17,283 nt of DNA from Thermoflexales bacterium (lineage in GTDB: Bacteria; Chloroflexota; Anaerolineae; Fen-1058). Under the pieces are notes generated by a model. That model ran no database searches and was not told the DNA's origin. It saw only the letters and a program-made list of their open reading frames with translations. The position numbers and the translations under genes are program-made. The stretch is taken from positions 1 through 17,283 of the forward strand of contig JAUQXD010000954.1 in assembly GCA_030834835.1 (NCBI GenBank). Reading direction: 5' to 3'. Shown here in pieces: positions 1 to 8,301 of this stretch (positions are counted from its first letter, which is position 1; each line of letters opens with the position of its first letter).

Positions 1-1613
1 CGCTTGGCCAACAGACATACCCCGTCGGCGATTGGGAAGTGGTGGTAGTCGTCGATGGCGCGCCCAAGGGCGTGACCGACGGCACGCGTGAGATGCTGGC
101 TGGCCTTGTTACGCCGTATCGATTGACGGTGTGCGAACAAGATCATCTCGGTACGAGGGCGGCGCTCAATCGGGGCGTGGAGGCCGCTTCAGGCTGCTAT
201 TGTCTTTTCCTGAGCGACAACGTCGTGGCTCAACCCGATTTGGTGAGCGAACATCTACGCGTGCAGCAGGCCAATCGAGGCGTTGTGTGTCAGGGGCCGA
301 TTAAGCTTACGCCAGCCCCAGCGGCCGATTGGTATGCGCGCGAGTTTGTCGAACACTGGAACCAGCACTACGCCGGATTGAACGCGAGGTCACTATCGTG
401 GCGGGATTGCAGCGCGGACAATCTGTCGGCACCGCGTGCGGCGATTATCGAGGCGGGCGGCTTTGCGGCTGATGTGTCGGTGAGTTTTGAACTGGAACTG
501 GCTCACAACCTTGAACTCCGCGGACTGCGGATGATATTCGCTGCTCAGGCCGCTGTAGAGCAAATTGAAGACAGGGATTTTGATTGCTTGATCGCTGAGG
601 GGGAACGGCGTGGACAGGTTCACGCTGAGCTATGCCGCCGCCACCCGGACATGCGGCCTCAATTGCTGGGCAACTTTATCGAGACTACATTGCGAACGCT
701 GGTCATGCGACGGTTCCTGTTGACTCTCAACGTCTCGCCGCGCTGGCTTCGCGCGATGGGTCAGATCATGAAGCAACGCAAACAGCGCGCGGACTGGTTC
801 AAGTTTATCGAGGACTATAGTTACTGGCGCGGAGTTCGGCGGGCAACGCCGGATCATGAAACGTGGCAGCGGTTAACGCATGGCACGCCGATCCTGATGT
901 ATCATGCGTTTGGCAAACCGGGCGAAGCGGGCAGTCGCTACATTCTGCCCGCGCAGCGTTTCGAGCGGCAAATGGCCTGGCTCAAGCGGCTGCGGTATCA
1001 TGTGCTGAGTCTGGAAGATTATCTGCGCTATCGGGCGGAGGATCGCCTGCCGCCCAGGCGTTCGGTCGTCATCACGGCGGATGACGGCTATGCCGACAAC
1101 TATGCGGTGGCTTATCCGATTCTTCGTCGCTATGGTTTTCCGGCCACGATTTTTTTGGTGAGCGACCATGTAGGCGACGCGAATCGCTGGGATGAGCCAG
1201 GCTTGCTGAGAGACAGAGCGCTCATGTCGTGGGCTGAGATTCAAGCCATGGTACAAGGTGGAGTGACTTTCGGCGCGCACACGCGGACTCATCCCATGTT
1301 GACGGCCGTAGCGCCCGATCGGGCGCGCGTTGAAATCGCCGGCTCGCGCGCCGAATTGGAGCAGGCACTCGGCCGGCCCATCCAGCTCTTCAGTTATCCG
1401 CACGGCAAGTATGATGCGACCGCGCGCGCGATCGTCGAGCAAGAAGGCTACTCGGGCGCCTGCACGACGTACGCCGGAATGAATTCTCACGTTACGCCGG
1501 AATTCGAACTGCGGCGCACCGAAGTTCGCGGTACAGATTCGTTTGCGCGTTTTGTGCTGGCAGTGTGGCTGGGCGACAATCATCTGCCGCCGCGCCGCCG
1601 GAGACAACAGTGA
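1..1613 (+). CDS. Glycosyltransferase family 2-polysaccharide deacetylase fusion, 5' end cut by window
   Basis: The reading frame is open from base 3, so the true start lies upstream; the first residues (LGQQTYPVGDWEVVVVVDG) are a typical early GT2 strand, so little is missing. Residue numbers below count from the internal codon at base 39. The N-terminal 200 residues are a GT-A fold: the SDN at 59-61 stands where GT2 enzymes have DxD, and a GGF motif follows near 140. From about residue 285 a NodB-type deacetylase domain begins (MYHAFG), with metal and catalytic motifs TADDG (346-350), HTRTHP (414-419) and SYPHG (452-456). I see no membrane segment between or beside the domains, so both probably act in the cytoplasm. 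The enzyme would add a sugar and deacetylate it, before export by the overlapping flippase. The donor and acceptor cannot be read from sequence. Confidence 0.88.
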   Translation, partial: LGQQTYPVGDWEVVVVVDGAPKGVTDGTREMLAGLVTPYRLTVCEQDHLGTRAALNRGVEAASGCYCLFLSDNVVAQPDLVSEHLRVQQANRGVVCQGPIKLTPAPAADWYAREFVEHWNQHYAGLNARSLSWRDCSADNLSAPRAAIIEAGGFAADVSVSFELELAHNLELRGLRMIFAAQAAVEQIEDRDFDCLIAEGERRGQVHAELCRRHPDMRPQLLGNFIETTLRTLVMRRFLLTLNVSPRWLRAMGQIMKQRKQRADWFKFIEDYSYWRGVRRATPDHETWQRLTHGTPILMYHAFGKPGEAGSRYILPAQRFERQMAWLKRLRYHVLSLEDYLRYRAEDRLPPRRSVVITADDGYADNYAVAYPILRRYGFPATIFLVSDHVGDANRWDEPGLLRDRALMSWAEIQAMVQGGVTFGAHTRTHPMLTAVAPDRARVEIAGSRAELEQALGRPIQLFSYPHGKYDATARAIVEQEGYSGACTTYAGMNSHVTPEFELRRTEVRGTDSFARFVLAVWLGDNHLPPRRRRQQ

Positions 1614-3196
1614 GCGACGAAGTGACGACCGACGCGGCCAAAGACGCCTTCATCCGGCGGCGCGTCATCGTGAATACAGCCAGCAACTACGTGGCCAAGA
1701 TCATGACGCTGGGCATCTGGTTCTTCCTGACGCCGTTCCTGCTGCGTCAACTGGGCGCCAGCGACTACGGGCTGTGGATCCTGATCGGTTCAATCGCCGC
1801 CTACGGCTCATTGCTTGATTTTGGTATCGCTACGGCCGTCACTAAATATGTGGCGCAGTTTCAGGCTGAAGGGCGAATCGAGCAGGCGCGCAGTCTGGTG
1901 GCGACGACGCTGTGGCTCTATGTGGGACTGGGCTTTGTGGCTGTCGTGTTGGGCGCTGTGCTGGCGCCCGTCGTTCCGAGCCTGTTAAACTTGCCACTGC
2001 ATCAACGATCGACCGCCAGTTGGTTGATGGTGCTATCGGGTTTGGGGCTGGGGGTGAGTTTGCCGAGCGCCACTTCAATTGCGATATTGCGCGGCCTGCA
2101 TCGCTTTGACCTGGCTAATCTAGTCGGCATCTTTGGTATGACGCTGTTTACAGTGGCGACCGTTGCCGTGCTGCTCATGGGTGGCGGATTGCTGGGCATG
2201 GTGGCCGTGAGCATTCCGGTGACACTGGTCACTCAGGTTCCGGCGATCTGGCTCATCCGGCGCACCGCGCCGGAATTGCGCTTTGGGTGGCGCGACACGA
2301 ACCGTAGTTTATTGAAGACAGTAACGTCGTTCAGTTCGGCTTTGTTTGCCATCAACGTCGCCGGTCAGCTCCAGACTAAAACCGATGAGATCGTGAGCGG
2401 TGCTTTCCTGCCGATCGCGAACGTCACGCCGTACTCCATTGCCCGCCGATTGAGCGAAATGCCGCAGATGCTCAGCGAGCAATTCATGAAAGTGATCATG
2501 CCGCTCGCCTCGCAACTCGACGCCCAAAATGATCGGGTGCGATTGCGGACACTCTATCTGACGAGCAGCCGCCTGACGCTCGCCATTTTTCTGCCGCTGG
2601 CCGTGGGCGTGATGATTTTGGCGCAGCCCTTCCTCAAAGCATGGGTCGGTGCGCCTTACGATCAGTATGCTTATCTGGTGGTCATTCTAACGTTGGCGAG
2701 CTTCATGACGACGAGTCAATGGCCGGCAGGCGCTATCTTGCAGGGGATGGGGCGACATCGACTGCTGGCGCTGATGACGCTTGGCTCGGCGTTGGCCAAT
2801 CTGGGTTTATCGCTGCTGCTGGTACGCCCGCTCGGTCTGGCCGGCGTAGCGCTGGGCACGTTGATCCCCACGACGATTGAAAGCGTCTGTTTTGTGCTGC
2901 CCTATGTGATGCGCGTGAACGGAATTAGCATCCGGACGGTCCTTACTGAAATCTATCTGCCAGCCCTGCTGCCCGTGGCGCCAACGGTGATCGTACTGTA
3001 TGGCTTGCGCGAAATCGCTCAGCCCGTTTCCTTGATCGCGATTGCGGCAACGGGCGGTCTTGGCTTGCTGGTCTACCTGATCGGCTATGTAATACTTGGC
3101 GCAGGCCGCGTCGAACGACAGCTGGGTCGTGATGCGTGGCTTGGCGCGATTCACTTCACTCGACGCCGCTTCGGGCATATAAGATCAGATACCTGA
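1610..3196 (+). CDS. MATE/Wzx-type polysaccharide flippase (MOP superfamily)
   Basis: A 528-residue, strongly hydrophobic protein with a dozen or more predicted membrane segments. It has the N-terminal pattern of oligosaccharide flippases: NTASNYVAKIMTLG, then LTPFLLRQLGASDYGLW, then a DFGIATAVTKYVAQ segment. I chose the GTG at 1610 because GGAG at 1600-1603 lies six bases upstream and the start overlaps the stop of the preceding gene as GTGA. An in-frame ATG at 1565 lies inside that gene and has no such site. Family members move lipid-linked sugar units across the cytoplasmic membrane. The tight overlap with a glycosyltransferase-deacetylase suggests that this one exports the product of that enzyme. 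The closest families are Wzx and PST transporters; the substrate is unknown. Confidence 0.87.
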   Translation: MSDEVTTDAAKDAFIRRRVIVNTASNYVAKIMTLGIWFFLTPFLLRQLGASDYGLWILIGSIAAYGSLLDFGIATAVTKYVAQFQAEGRIEQARSLVATTLWLYVGLGFVAVVLGAVLAPVVPSLLNLPLHQRSTASWLMVLSGLGLGVSLPSATSIAILRGLHRFDLANLVGIFGMTLFTVATVAVLLMGGGLLGMVAVSIPVTLVTQVPAIWLIRRTAPELRFGWRDTNRSLLKTVTSFSSALFAINVAGQLQTKTDEIVSGAFLPIANVTPYSIARRLSEMPQMLSEQFMKVIMPLASQLDAQNDRVRLRTLYLTSSRLTLAIFLPLAVGVMILAQPFLKAWVGAPYDQYAYLVVILTLASFMTTSQWPAGAILQGMGRHRLLALMTLGSALANLGLSLLLVRPLGLAGVALGTLIPTTIESVCFVLPYVMRVNGISIRTVLTEIYLPALLPVAPTVIVLYGLREIAQPVSLIAIAATGGLGLLVYLIGYVILGAGRVERQLGRDAWLGAIHFTRRRFGHIRSDT

Positions 3197-3233
3197 GTTT
3201 TTAACTCCGCGGGACTGCCCCGGCCCATCAGAC

Positions 3234-3268
3234 AACCGCGGCTTGAGCTATCGGGCTCAGCCGCGGTT
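3234..3268. terminator. Hairpin between convergent genes
   Basis: AACCGCGGC (3234-3242) pairs with GCCGCGGTT (3260-3268), and TGAGC (3244-3248) with GCTCA (3255-3259). One T is bulged and the loop is TATCGG. The 14-bp GC-rich stem lies between the flippase stop and the GH26 stop, so it could serve both strands. No clear U-tract follows on either strand, so its termination efficiency is uncertain. Confidence 0.6.
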
Positions 3269-3295
3269 TGAAGACAAACAGGCAGACTGATCGCG

Positions 3296-4498
3296 CTAAG
3301 GCAATGGGGGAATGGGTGAGGTGTTCAAGTTTGCGAAATTATTCTTGGCAAAGTAGTTCGACTTGATCGCGGCGGCGAAGGCATCGATCGAGGGCTGCGA
3401 ACTCTCGATCGGGAACGTGTAGATCGGGTTGTTATCATTCCAGTTAAACCAGACAACCGCTTTGATCTTCGGGAAATTGATCGGCAGCTGAGTCAGCAAG
3501 GCATCGGTGATCCAGGTTGCTTTCTTTGCGCCGCCATCGCCCGCCTCCAACGACGCGAACTCGCCGAGCATGATGGGTTTGGTGGGGGCCACCGCCAGTA
3601 TTTCCTGGTAGCTGTTGAAGAGCCAGTTGATGCCACTGCCGGTAAAGAGCGTGTGGAATCCCAGCCACGTCTTGTCCTTGTTATATCCGTCCAGACAGGT
3701 CCAATCGACATAGGCGTCGCCCGGATACAGGGAGGCCATGGACCGCGTGGTGAGGCCAGAAATATTCGGGCACCACACCCACGTGACGTTGGCGACGTTA
3801 TTCTGGGTGAAGATATCGTGGACGTGCCGCCAGGCCTGGATGTAATCACCGGGCTGATTGCCATTCAGCTGTTCGCTCCAGGGGAACTGCCAGTTCCCGT
3901 TCATTTCCCAGTCGAAACGCAAGAAGAACGGATGCCCCCAGGACTTAGCGCTAAGCGCCCATTGCCGGATATAGTTGTCGTGTGCGCCGGCGGTGATGGC
4001 GCTGAGTTTGAAATCGGGCTGATTGATTCCATCACCGAGATGCCACGAACTCCAGTCAAGGAGTGGAATCGAACCGTGACTTCTGACTTTATCGAACCAG
4101 GGCGCATAAAAACTCTGGTAGGTGCCGTTCATCTTCCAGGGTTGGCCCCAGTGCAGCACAGACATCTTCTTCTGAGCGCGGGTCTCGAAAACATCGAAGA
4201 CACCGCCTGGCTGCATATTCTCGGTTGAGGGGGCCTGACCATCGACCAGGGCTCCCCAGTACACGGCCGGTGGTGCTGGAGGTGAGGTCCTGATAAACGG
4301 AAGGTAAACAAAGTGGTTTAACGTGCCGCCGAGATCGGTGGCCGGGGATGGATCGGCCTGACTATTTGAACCGGCCTGAAGGAGTGGCTCAGCGGTCGTT
4401 ATTGCGGTTGAACTATTCGCATACACAGCGAGCGTTATAGCTGCTGACATCCATAGCCATGCTTTCGAAAGGGTATGCTGTAATAAGGCTCTTCGCAC
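3296..4498 (-). CDS. Secreted glycoside hydrolase family 26 (endo-beta-mannanase type)
   Basis: I place the start at the GTG at 4498. GAGGA (4508-4512) sits nine bases upstream and the product then opens with a good signal peptide: basic MRRALLQH, a hydrophobic WLWMSAAITLAVYA, then a cleavable region. An upstream TTG at 4549 would begin where the likely transcript begins. The 400-residue product has a linker with the NHFVYLPFIR motif, then a GH26 (beta/alpha)8 domain from about residue 75. The likely acid/base is Glu198 in RFDWEMNGNW and the likely nucleophile is Glu313 in IMLGEFAS. The family hydrolyses beta-1,4-mannan, and in some branches mixed-linkage glucan or xylan, by a retaining mechanism. 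The gene diverges from a GH16 gene across a shared control region, which suggests co-regulation. The family call is firm; the substrate is inferred. Confidence 0.87.
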   Translation of the reverse strand: MRRALLQHTLSKAWLWMSAAITLAVYANSSTAITTAEPLLQAGSNSQADPSPATDLGGTLNHFVYLPFIRTSPPAPPAVYWGALVDGQAPSTENMQPGGVFDVFETRAQKKMSVLHWGQPWKMNGTYQSFYAPWFDKVRSHGSIPLLDWSSWHLGDGINQPDFKLSAITAGAHDNYIRQWALSAKSWGHPFFLRFDWEMNGNWQFPWSEQLNGNQPGDYIQAWRHVHDIFTQNNVANVTWVWCPNISGLTTRSMASLYPGDAYVDWTCLDGYNKDKTWLGFHTLFTGSGINWLFNSYQEILAVAPTKPIMLGEFASLEAGDGGAKKATWITDALLTQLPINFPKIKAVVWFNWNDNNPIYTFPIESSQPSIDAFAAAIKSNYFAKNNFANLNTSPIPPLP

Positions 4499-4554
4499 TG
4501 AAATTATTCCTCGCCGGAGAATGAAGTGACACGCTGTGCCATAGCTCAAGTGTC

Positions 4555-4582
4555 ATTATATGATGAAGCAGCATAGTCACAA
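4555..4582 (-). promoter_or_regulatory. Promoter for the GH26 gene
   Basis: On the minus strand, -35 TTGTGA (4577-4582) and a perfect -10 TATAAT (4555-4560) are separated by 16 bp. The predicted transcript starts near 4548, about 50 bases before the GTG start codon, which supports the shorter GH26 reading. Confidence 0.65.
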
Positions 4583-4602
4583 GATGACCTTGGTTTTCCC
4601 GG

Positions 4603-4620
4603 GTGGTACATATGTACCAC
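4603..4620. promoter_or_regulatory. Perfect 18-bp palindrome, candidate operator
   Basis: GTGGTACATATGTACCAC is a perfect inverted repeat in the gap between the divergent GH26 and GH16 genes. Its centre is about 63 bp upstream of the predicted GH26 start of transcription, a position typical of an activator. It ends 30 bp before the GH16 start codon, where binding could block that gene. Dimeric regulators of the LacI, GntR or CRP type use sites of this size. No regulator gene adjoins it. Confidence 0.55.
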
Positions 4621-4650
4621 ATCCTTGAAGTGATCGCGAGAGATTTGAAT

Positions 4651-5592
4651 ATGAAACGCTTACCTGGCCTGGTTGTGGCAATTATCCTATCGGCTTGCGC
4701 CTCGCCCTCGTTAGCGATTGCGCCGACTCTTACCCCGACACGCCTGGCGACTAACACCGTGACACCGACCCGTGCGCCGACTATAACCCTAACTCATACG
4801 CCGACCATGACCCCAACCAACACGCCAACGCCTACGCCTACGCCAACGCCTGCTCCCACACCCGTGGGCCAGACTGCCGATTGGCGGCTGGTGTTTTGGG
4901 ACGACTTCGATGGTCAGACGCTCGATGAGACACGGTGGACGGCCTGCTGGTCATATGGCTGTGCTACCACCAGTCCCGCCGTCTGGTATTCGGCGACCAA
5001 CGTCAGCCTGGGCGGCGGCCTCGTTCGACTTAGAGCCGACAATCTCCCTCAATTTCAACACGGACGCCTCATCCCCTATACCAGCGGGATGTTATCTACC
5101 GGCGCAGGTCCAGACGGTTCGCCGCCCCGTTTTACAGCTCAATACGGCTACTTCGAAGCCCGGGTGCGTGTGCCCGCCGGTCGAGGTTTATGGCCAGCGT
5201 TCTGGATGCTTACGCCCGCGCAACGTCCGCCTGAGATCGACATCATGGAAGTGCTGAGCAAGGAACCAACGCGTGTTCACTTGCATTACCATTACACCGA
5301 TGGGTCCGGCGTTGTACAGGACTTTGGCGCGGCCTGGGATGACGGAGATTTCTCAGCTGGCTGGCATACGTTTGGCGTGGACTGGCGACCGGACGCCATC
5401 ATCTGGTACGTCGATGGTGTGGAACGCAATCGATTCGAGGGCGACTACGTAGCGGCTGAGCCGTTGTATTTGATCCTGAATCTGCAAGTGGGCGGCAACG
5501 ATAGCTGGTCCGGTCCGGCCGATGCCACCACAGTATTTCCTGCCTATTATGATATTGACTATGTGCGCGCGTGGCAGCGGGTTGTGCCTTAG
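4651..5592 (+). CDS. Glycoside hydrolase family 16 lipoprotein (laminarinase/beta-glucanase type)
   Basis: The ATG at 4651 gives 313 residues with a short lipoprotein signal, MKRLPGLVVAIILSAC, whose lipobox LSAC makes Cys16 the lipidated residue. A GTG at 4603 is in frame, but it would put 16 unlikely residues ahead of the signal and lies in the palindrome. Residues 25-72 are a Thr/Pro-rich spacer with TPT repeats, typical of a tether holding the domain off the membrane. The GH16 domain follows, with the catalytic signature EIDIMEV at 195-201: Glu195 is the nucleophile, Asp197 assists and Glu200 is the acid/base. The extra residue in this motif (ExDxxE) marks the laminarinase-like branch, which cuts beta-1,3 or beta-1,3-1,4 glucans. 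The Shine-Dalgarno sequence is weak (GAGAGA). It is probably expressed in opposition to or together with the GH26 gene. Confidence 0.9.
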   Translation: MKRLPGLVVAIILSACASPSLAIAPTLTPTRLATNTVTPTRAPTITLTHTPTMTPTNTPTPTPTPTPAPTPVGQTADWRLVFWDDFDGQTLDETRWTACWSYGCATTSPAVWYSATNVSLGGGLVRLRADNLPQFQHGRLIPYTSGMLSTGAGPDGSPPRFTAQYGYFEARVRVPAGRGLWPAFWMLTPAQRPPEIDIMEVLSKEPTRVHLHYHYTDGSGVVQDFGAAWDDGDFSAGWHTFGVDWRPDAIIWYVDGVERNRFEGDYVAAEPLYLILNLQVGGNDSWSGPADATTVFPAYYDIDYVRAWQRVVP

Positions 5593-6040
5593 CCTGCAAC
5601 CTCCCCGATCAGACCCTTATGTCCAAACAAGAACTCGTCTTCTTCTTCATAAGCGTCACATACCGGATCATAACGCACGTCGTGCCACGACCATTCATAT
5701 CAATCCAAACACAAGGTTCGCGCGCGTGACTGCTACAAGCGATGCTCCGAGTCACCTCAACCCGATACCTGCGCTCAGCAATTCTCAATCCAGCAGCCGC
5801 GCTCCCGCTGGATTGCTAAATCCAGCAGCCAAAACGGCGAATTTGCAAAATCAGCCGGAGCGGTTCGGTTCAAATTGAGAACTGCTGGTCGGGCGATGTC
5901 GGGTTCATATACTCTAAACGGTTGAGATTTTAACAGTTTCGAACGACTGAAAGTTCCACGCTGACAACGTTTCCAATTCGTCGCGGTGTTTCGTGTCCGA
6001 TACAAAGTGCCTTGCCGACTGGGTCAACTCACGGCGAATC
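5593..6040. other. Gene-free region between convergent genes
   Basis: I find no credible gene in these 448 bases. The open frames lack ribosome-binding sites and resemble no family I know. The region lies between the ends of the GH16 gene and the EamA transporter gene, so no promoter is needed. Its only visible structure is the repeat cluster at 5776-5887. Confidence 0.6.
5776..5887. repeat. Nested inverted and direct repeats
   Basis: The outer arms CAGCAATTCTCAAT (5776-5789) and ATTGAGAACTGCTG (5874-5887) are complementary except at one position. Inside, CAATCCAGC (5786-5794) pairs with GCTGGATTG (5807-5815). The second arm can instead pair with AATCCAGC (5819-5826) across a four-base loop. 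AATCCAGCAGCC occurs twice in direct orientation (5787-5798 and 5819-5830). The cluster may act as a terminator or be a remnant of a mobile palindromic element. Confidence 0.5.
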
Positions 6041-6958
6041 TCACACCAAAAACAACACGGCCACTCCGATCATTGCGACGAACGTGCCGACGATGGTCTG
6101 CCAGCCAAAGCGCTCTTTGAAGGCGAAGTAACCAATCGGCAGCATGAAGACCGGCGGCAGCGCCATCAGCGTGCTGGCGACGCCGATCTCGGCATGCTGC
6201 ACAGCCAGCAGCGACGCGCTGACGCCCAGCACCGGCCCGACGAGCGCGCCCAGCGCCAGCAATTTCAGCGCGTTGGGATGCGCCCGCACGACATGCACGG
6301 TCTCGCCCGCCTGCCGTTGCGCGAAGGTAATGAGCCAGAACGCGACGGCAGCGGCCAGCATGCGAATGGCATTACCCGCGAACGGCGAGAAGCCGCCCGT
6401 CATGCCCTGTTTGGACAGCACCAGCCCCCACGCCTGACCCGTTGCCGCCAACATGCCGAGCACGATGCCGCGACTGTGCACGCCTTGATGAGCGGCTTCG
6501 GTTGCGGGGCGCGGCGCGTCAGCCTTTGGACGCGCGGCGATCACCCACGCGATGCCGATCAGCGTGACGGCGATCCCGGCGATTTGTCCCGGGCGCAGCG
6601 TTTCGCCAAACACGATCCAGGCTGTGATCGCGCCGATGACGGGGGCGAGGCTCATCATCAACATGCCCAATCGCGGGCCGATGTCGGCGTAGGCGCGAAA
6701 CAAAAATAGATCACCCAGCGCCAGGCCAACCACGCCCGATAGGCCTAGCCATGCCCACCGATCGATCCCGGCCTCGATCGGAAGTGGTTGCCCGAAGAGT
6801 ACCAGATTGATTACCATCAGGTAGATCAACGCGATCACCAATCGCACCCGATTAGTGATCATCGCGCCTACCTGTCGGCTGGCTTGCGCAAAGATGACGG
6901 CGGTGAACGAGAAGAAGACCGACGTCAACAGCGCGGCGATTTCACCCGTGTAATCCAT
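6041..6958 (-). CDS. EamA/DMT-family membrane transporter
   Basis: A 305-residue protein with about ten hydrophobic segments in two similar halves (about 5-140 and 150-300), the EamA duplication of the drug/metabolite transporter superfamily. Recognisable stretches are SVFFSFTAVIFAQASRQVGA near the N-terminus, the APVIGAITAWIVFGETLRPGQ end of the first half, and the PVFMLPIGYFAFKERFGWQ near the end. In each half, an acidic or basic residue follows the last helix pair, as is usual in the family. The protein would lie in the cytoplasmic membrane and export a small metabolite, possibly an amino acid; the substrate is not determinable. The ATG at 6958 follows AGGT at a four-base spacing, and that AGGT belongs to the palindromic repeat separating the gene from proA. 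Expression may come by read-through from proBA. Confidence 0.88.
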   Translation of the reverse strand: MDYTGEIAALLTSVFFSFTAVIFAQASRQVGAMITNRVRLVIALIYLMVINLVLFGQPLPIEAGIDRWAWLGLSGVVGLALGDLFLFRAYADIGPRLGMLMMSLAPVIGAITAWIVFGETLRPGQIAGIAVTLIGIAWVIAARPKADAPRPATEAAHQGVHSRGIVLGMLAATGQAWGLVLSKQGMTGGFSPFAGNAIRMLAAAVAFWLITFAQRQAGETVHVVRAHPNALKLLALGALVGPVLGVSASLLAVQHAEIGVASTLMALPPVFMLPIGYFAFKERFGWQTIVGTFVAMIGVAVLFLV

Positions 6959-6962
6959 AACG

Positions 6963-7025
6963 ACCTGTCAGGTGGCGCGAAAACAGCTGTGTAGTCAAAC
7001 CTGTCGTGCGCCACCTGACAGGTTT
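6963..7025. repeat. Palindromic intergenic element with two alternative stems
   Basis: ACCTGTCAGGTGGCGC (6963-6978) and GCGCCACCTGACAGGT (7008-7023) are perfect 16-bp inverted arms. A competing inverted repeat uses AAACCTGTC (6997-7005) and GACAGGTTT (7017-7025). The element fills almost the whole gap between proA and the EamA gene. It could terminate proA transcripts and hide the start region of the transporter gene. It is probably a dispersed REP- or MITE-like repeat. Confidence 0.8.
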
Positions 7026-7028
7026 GGG

Positions 7029-8282
7029 CTAAGGCCGCACGTGCCCCGCGCCCACGATGACCCACTTGTACGTCGTGAGTTCGCGCAGGCCCATCGGGCC
7101 GCGCGCATGCAGTCGTTGCGTGGAAATGGCGACTTCCGCTCCTAAGCCTAATTGTGCGCCATCGGTGAAGCGCGTGCTGGCGTTGACGTACACCGCCGCC
7201 GAATCGACTTCGGCGATGAAGCGCGCGGCGTGATCGTCATCGCGGGTGAGGATGCCGTCCGAATGGGCGGTGCTGTGCGCGGCGATGTGCTCCATCGCCT
7301 CATCGAGCGTGTCCACCACTTTCAGGCCTAGCACTAACGACAGCCACTCCATATCGAAGTCATCCGGCCCGGCGGGGCTGACGCGCGAATCGCCCTGCAA
7401 ATAAGGCTGCGCCGAAGCATCCGCGCGAAAGGTCACGCCCGCCGCGCTGAGATGCTCGACAATGCGCGGCAAAAATTCGGCGGCGACGTGGCGATGGACG
7501 AGCGCCGTATCGAGCGCATTGCACACGCTGGGGCGCTGCGTCTTCGCATTGAAGATGATCCTCAGCGCCGCGTCCAGATCGGCGGACTCGTCGACGAAGA
7601 GGTGGCAAATGCCGATACCGCCGGTGATGACGGGAATACGGCTGTGCTCGCGGCAAAACTTGTGCAGGCCCGCGCCGCCGCGCGGGATGATCATGTCCAC
7701 GTATTCATCCAGCGACAGCAATTCAGTCACCCGCGCGCGATCGGCGTCGTCGATGAATTGAATGCTGTCGCTGGAAAATCCGGTGTCGGCTAAGGCGCGT
7801 TGCAGGCTGGCTACCAACGCCCGATTGGAATTCAGCGTCTCGCTGCCCCCGCGCAAGATCACGGCGTTGCCTGTTTTCAAGGCGAGTCCCGCCACATCGA
7901 CGGTGACGTTGGGGCGCGCCTCGTAGATGACGCCCAGCACGCCTAGCGGCACGCGCTGTTTGTGAACCTTTAGGCCGTTGGGCAGTGTGCTTGCTTCGAA
8001 GATTTCGCCGACCGGATCGGGCAGGGTGGCGACGCTGCGCTGATCGGCGGCGATACCGGCCAATCGTTTCTCGTTCAACAACAGCCGATCGATCAGCGCG
8101 GCGGACAGGCCGTTTGCTTTGGCTTCCGCCACATCGATCGCATTCGCAGCGAGAATCTCCCCGCAGTCCGCCATCAATCGATCGGCGAGTGCATTCAGCG
8201 CGGCGTTCTTTTGCTCCGTCGTGGCGCGCGCCAATTGTCGCGCTGCCGCTTTGGCCCGTTGGCCCATTGCTTGCATTGACAT
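7029..8282 (-). CDS. proA: Gamma-glutamyl phosphate reductase
   Basis: ProA reduces gamma-glutamyl phosphate with NADPH to glutamate-5-semialdehyde, the second step of proline synthesis, in the cytoplasm. The ATG at 8282 is preceded by GGAGAG at a five-base spacing and gives 417 residues, the same length as the Escherichia coli enzyme. An open frame running 55 codons further upstream only translates a palindromic repeat and is not part of the protein. Visible family motifs are [18 protein letters not shown] (113-130), LRGGSE (143-148), the catalytic Cys254 in TQRPSVCNA, and the C-terminal block [19 protein letters not shown]. The gene follows proB on the same strand after a 161-base gap that contains the repeat at 8302-8425. 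The gap is unusually long for a proBA pair. Confidence 0.97.
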   Translation of the reverse strand: MSMQAMGQRAKAAARQLARATTEQKNAALNALADRLMADCGEILAANAIDVAEAKANGLSAALIDRLLLNEKRLAGIAADQRSVATLPDPVGEIFEASTLPNGLKVHKQRVPLGVLGVIYEARPNVTVDVAGLALKTGNAVILRGGSETLNSNRALVASLQRALADTGFSSDSIQFIDDADRARVTELLSLDEYVDMIIPRGGAGLHKFCREHSRIPVITGGIGICHLFVDESADLDAALRIIFNAKTQRPSVCNALDTALVHRHVAAEFLPRIVEHLSAAGVTFRADASAQPYLQGDSRVSPAGPDDFDMEWLSLVLGLKVVDTLDEAMEHIAAHSTAHSDGILTRDDDHAARFIAEVDSAAVYVNASTRFTDGAQLGLGAEVAISTQRLHARGPMGLRELTTYKWVIVGAGHVRP

Positions 8283-8301
8283 GGTTACTCTCCCTGGCTG
8301 G

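Noticed and set aside
873..1607. Open frame of 244 codons on the minus strand opposite the deacetylase domain
   Set aside because: The plus-strand frame has clear NodB motifs throughout, and the opposite frame has no recognisable domain. It is an antisense shadow of GC-rich coding DNA.
4603..4650. Longer GH16 start at GTG 4603
   Set aside because: It would begin within the palindrome and put 16 residues before the lipoprotein signal. The ATG at 4651 gives a correct signal and lipobox.
5593..6040. CRISPR array or tRNA in the gene-free region
   Set aside because: The repeats are too few and irregular for CRISPR, and no cloverleaf with T-loop and acceptor stem is visible.
5993..6709. Open frame of 238 codons on the plus strand opposite the EamA gene
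   Set aside because: The product is rich in His, Arg and Asp with no domain, while the minus strand encodes a typical ten-helix transporter.
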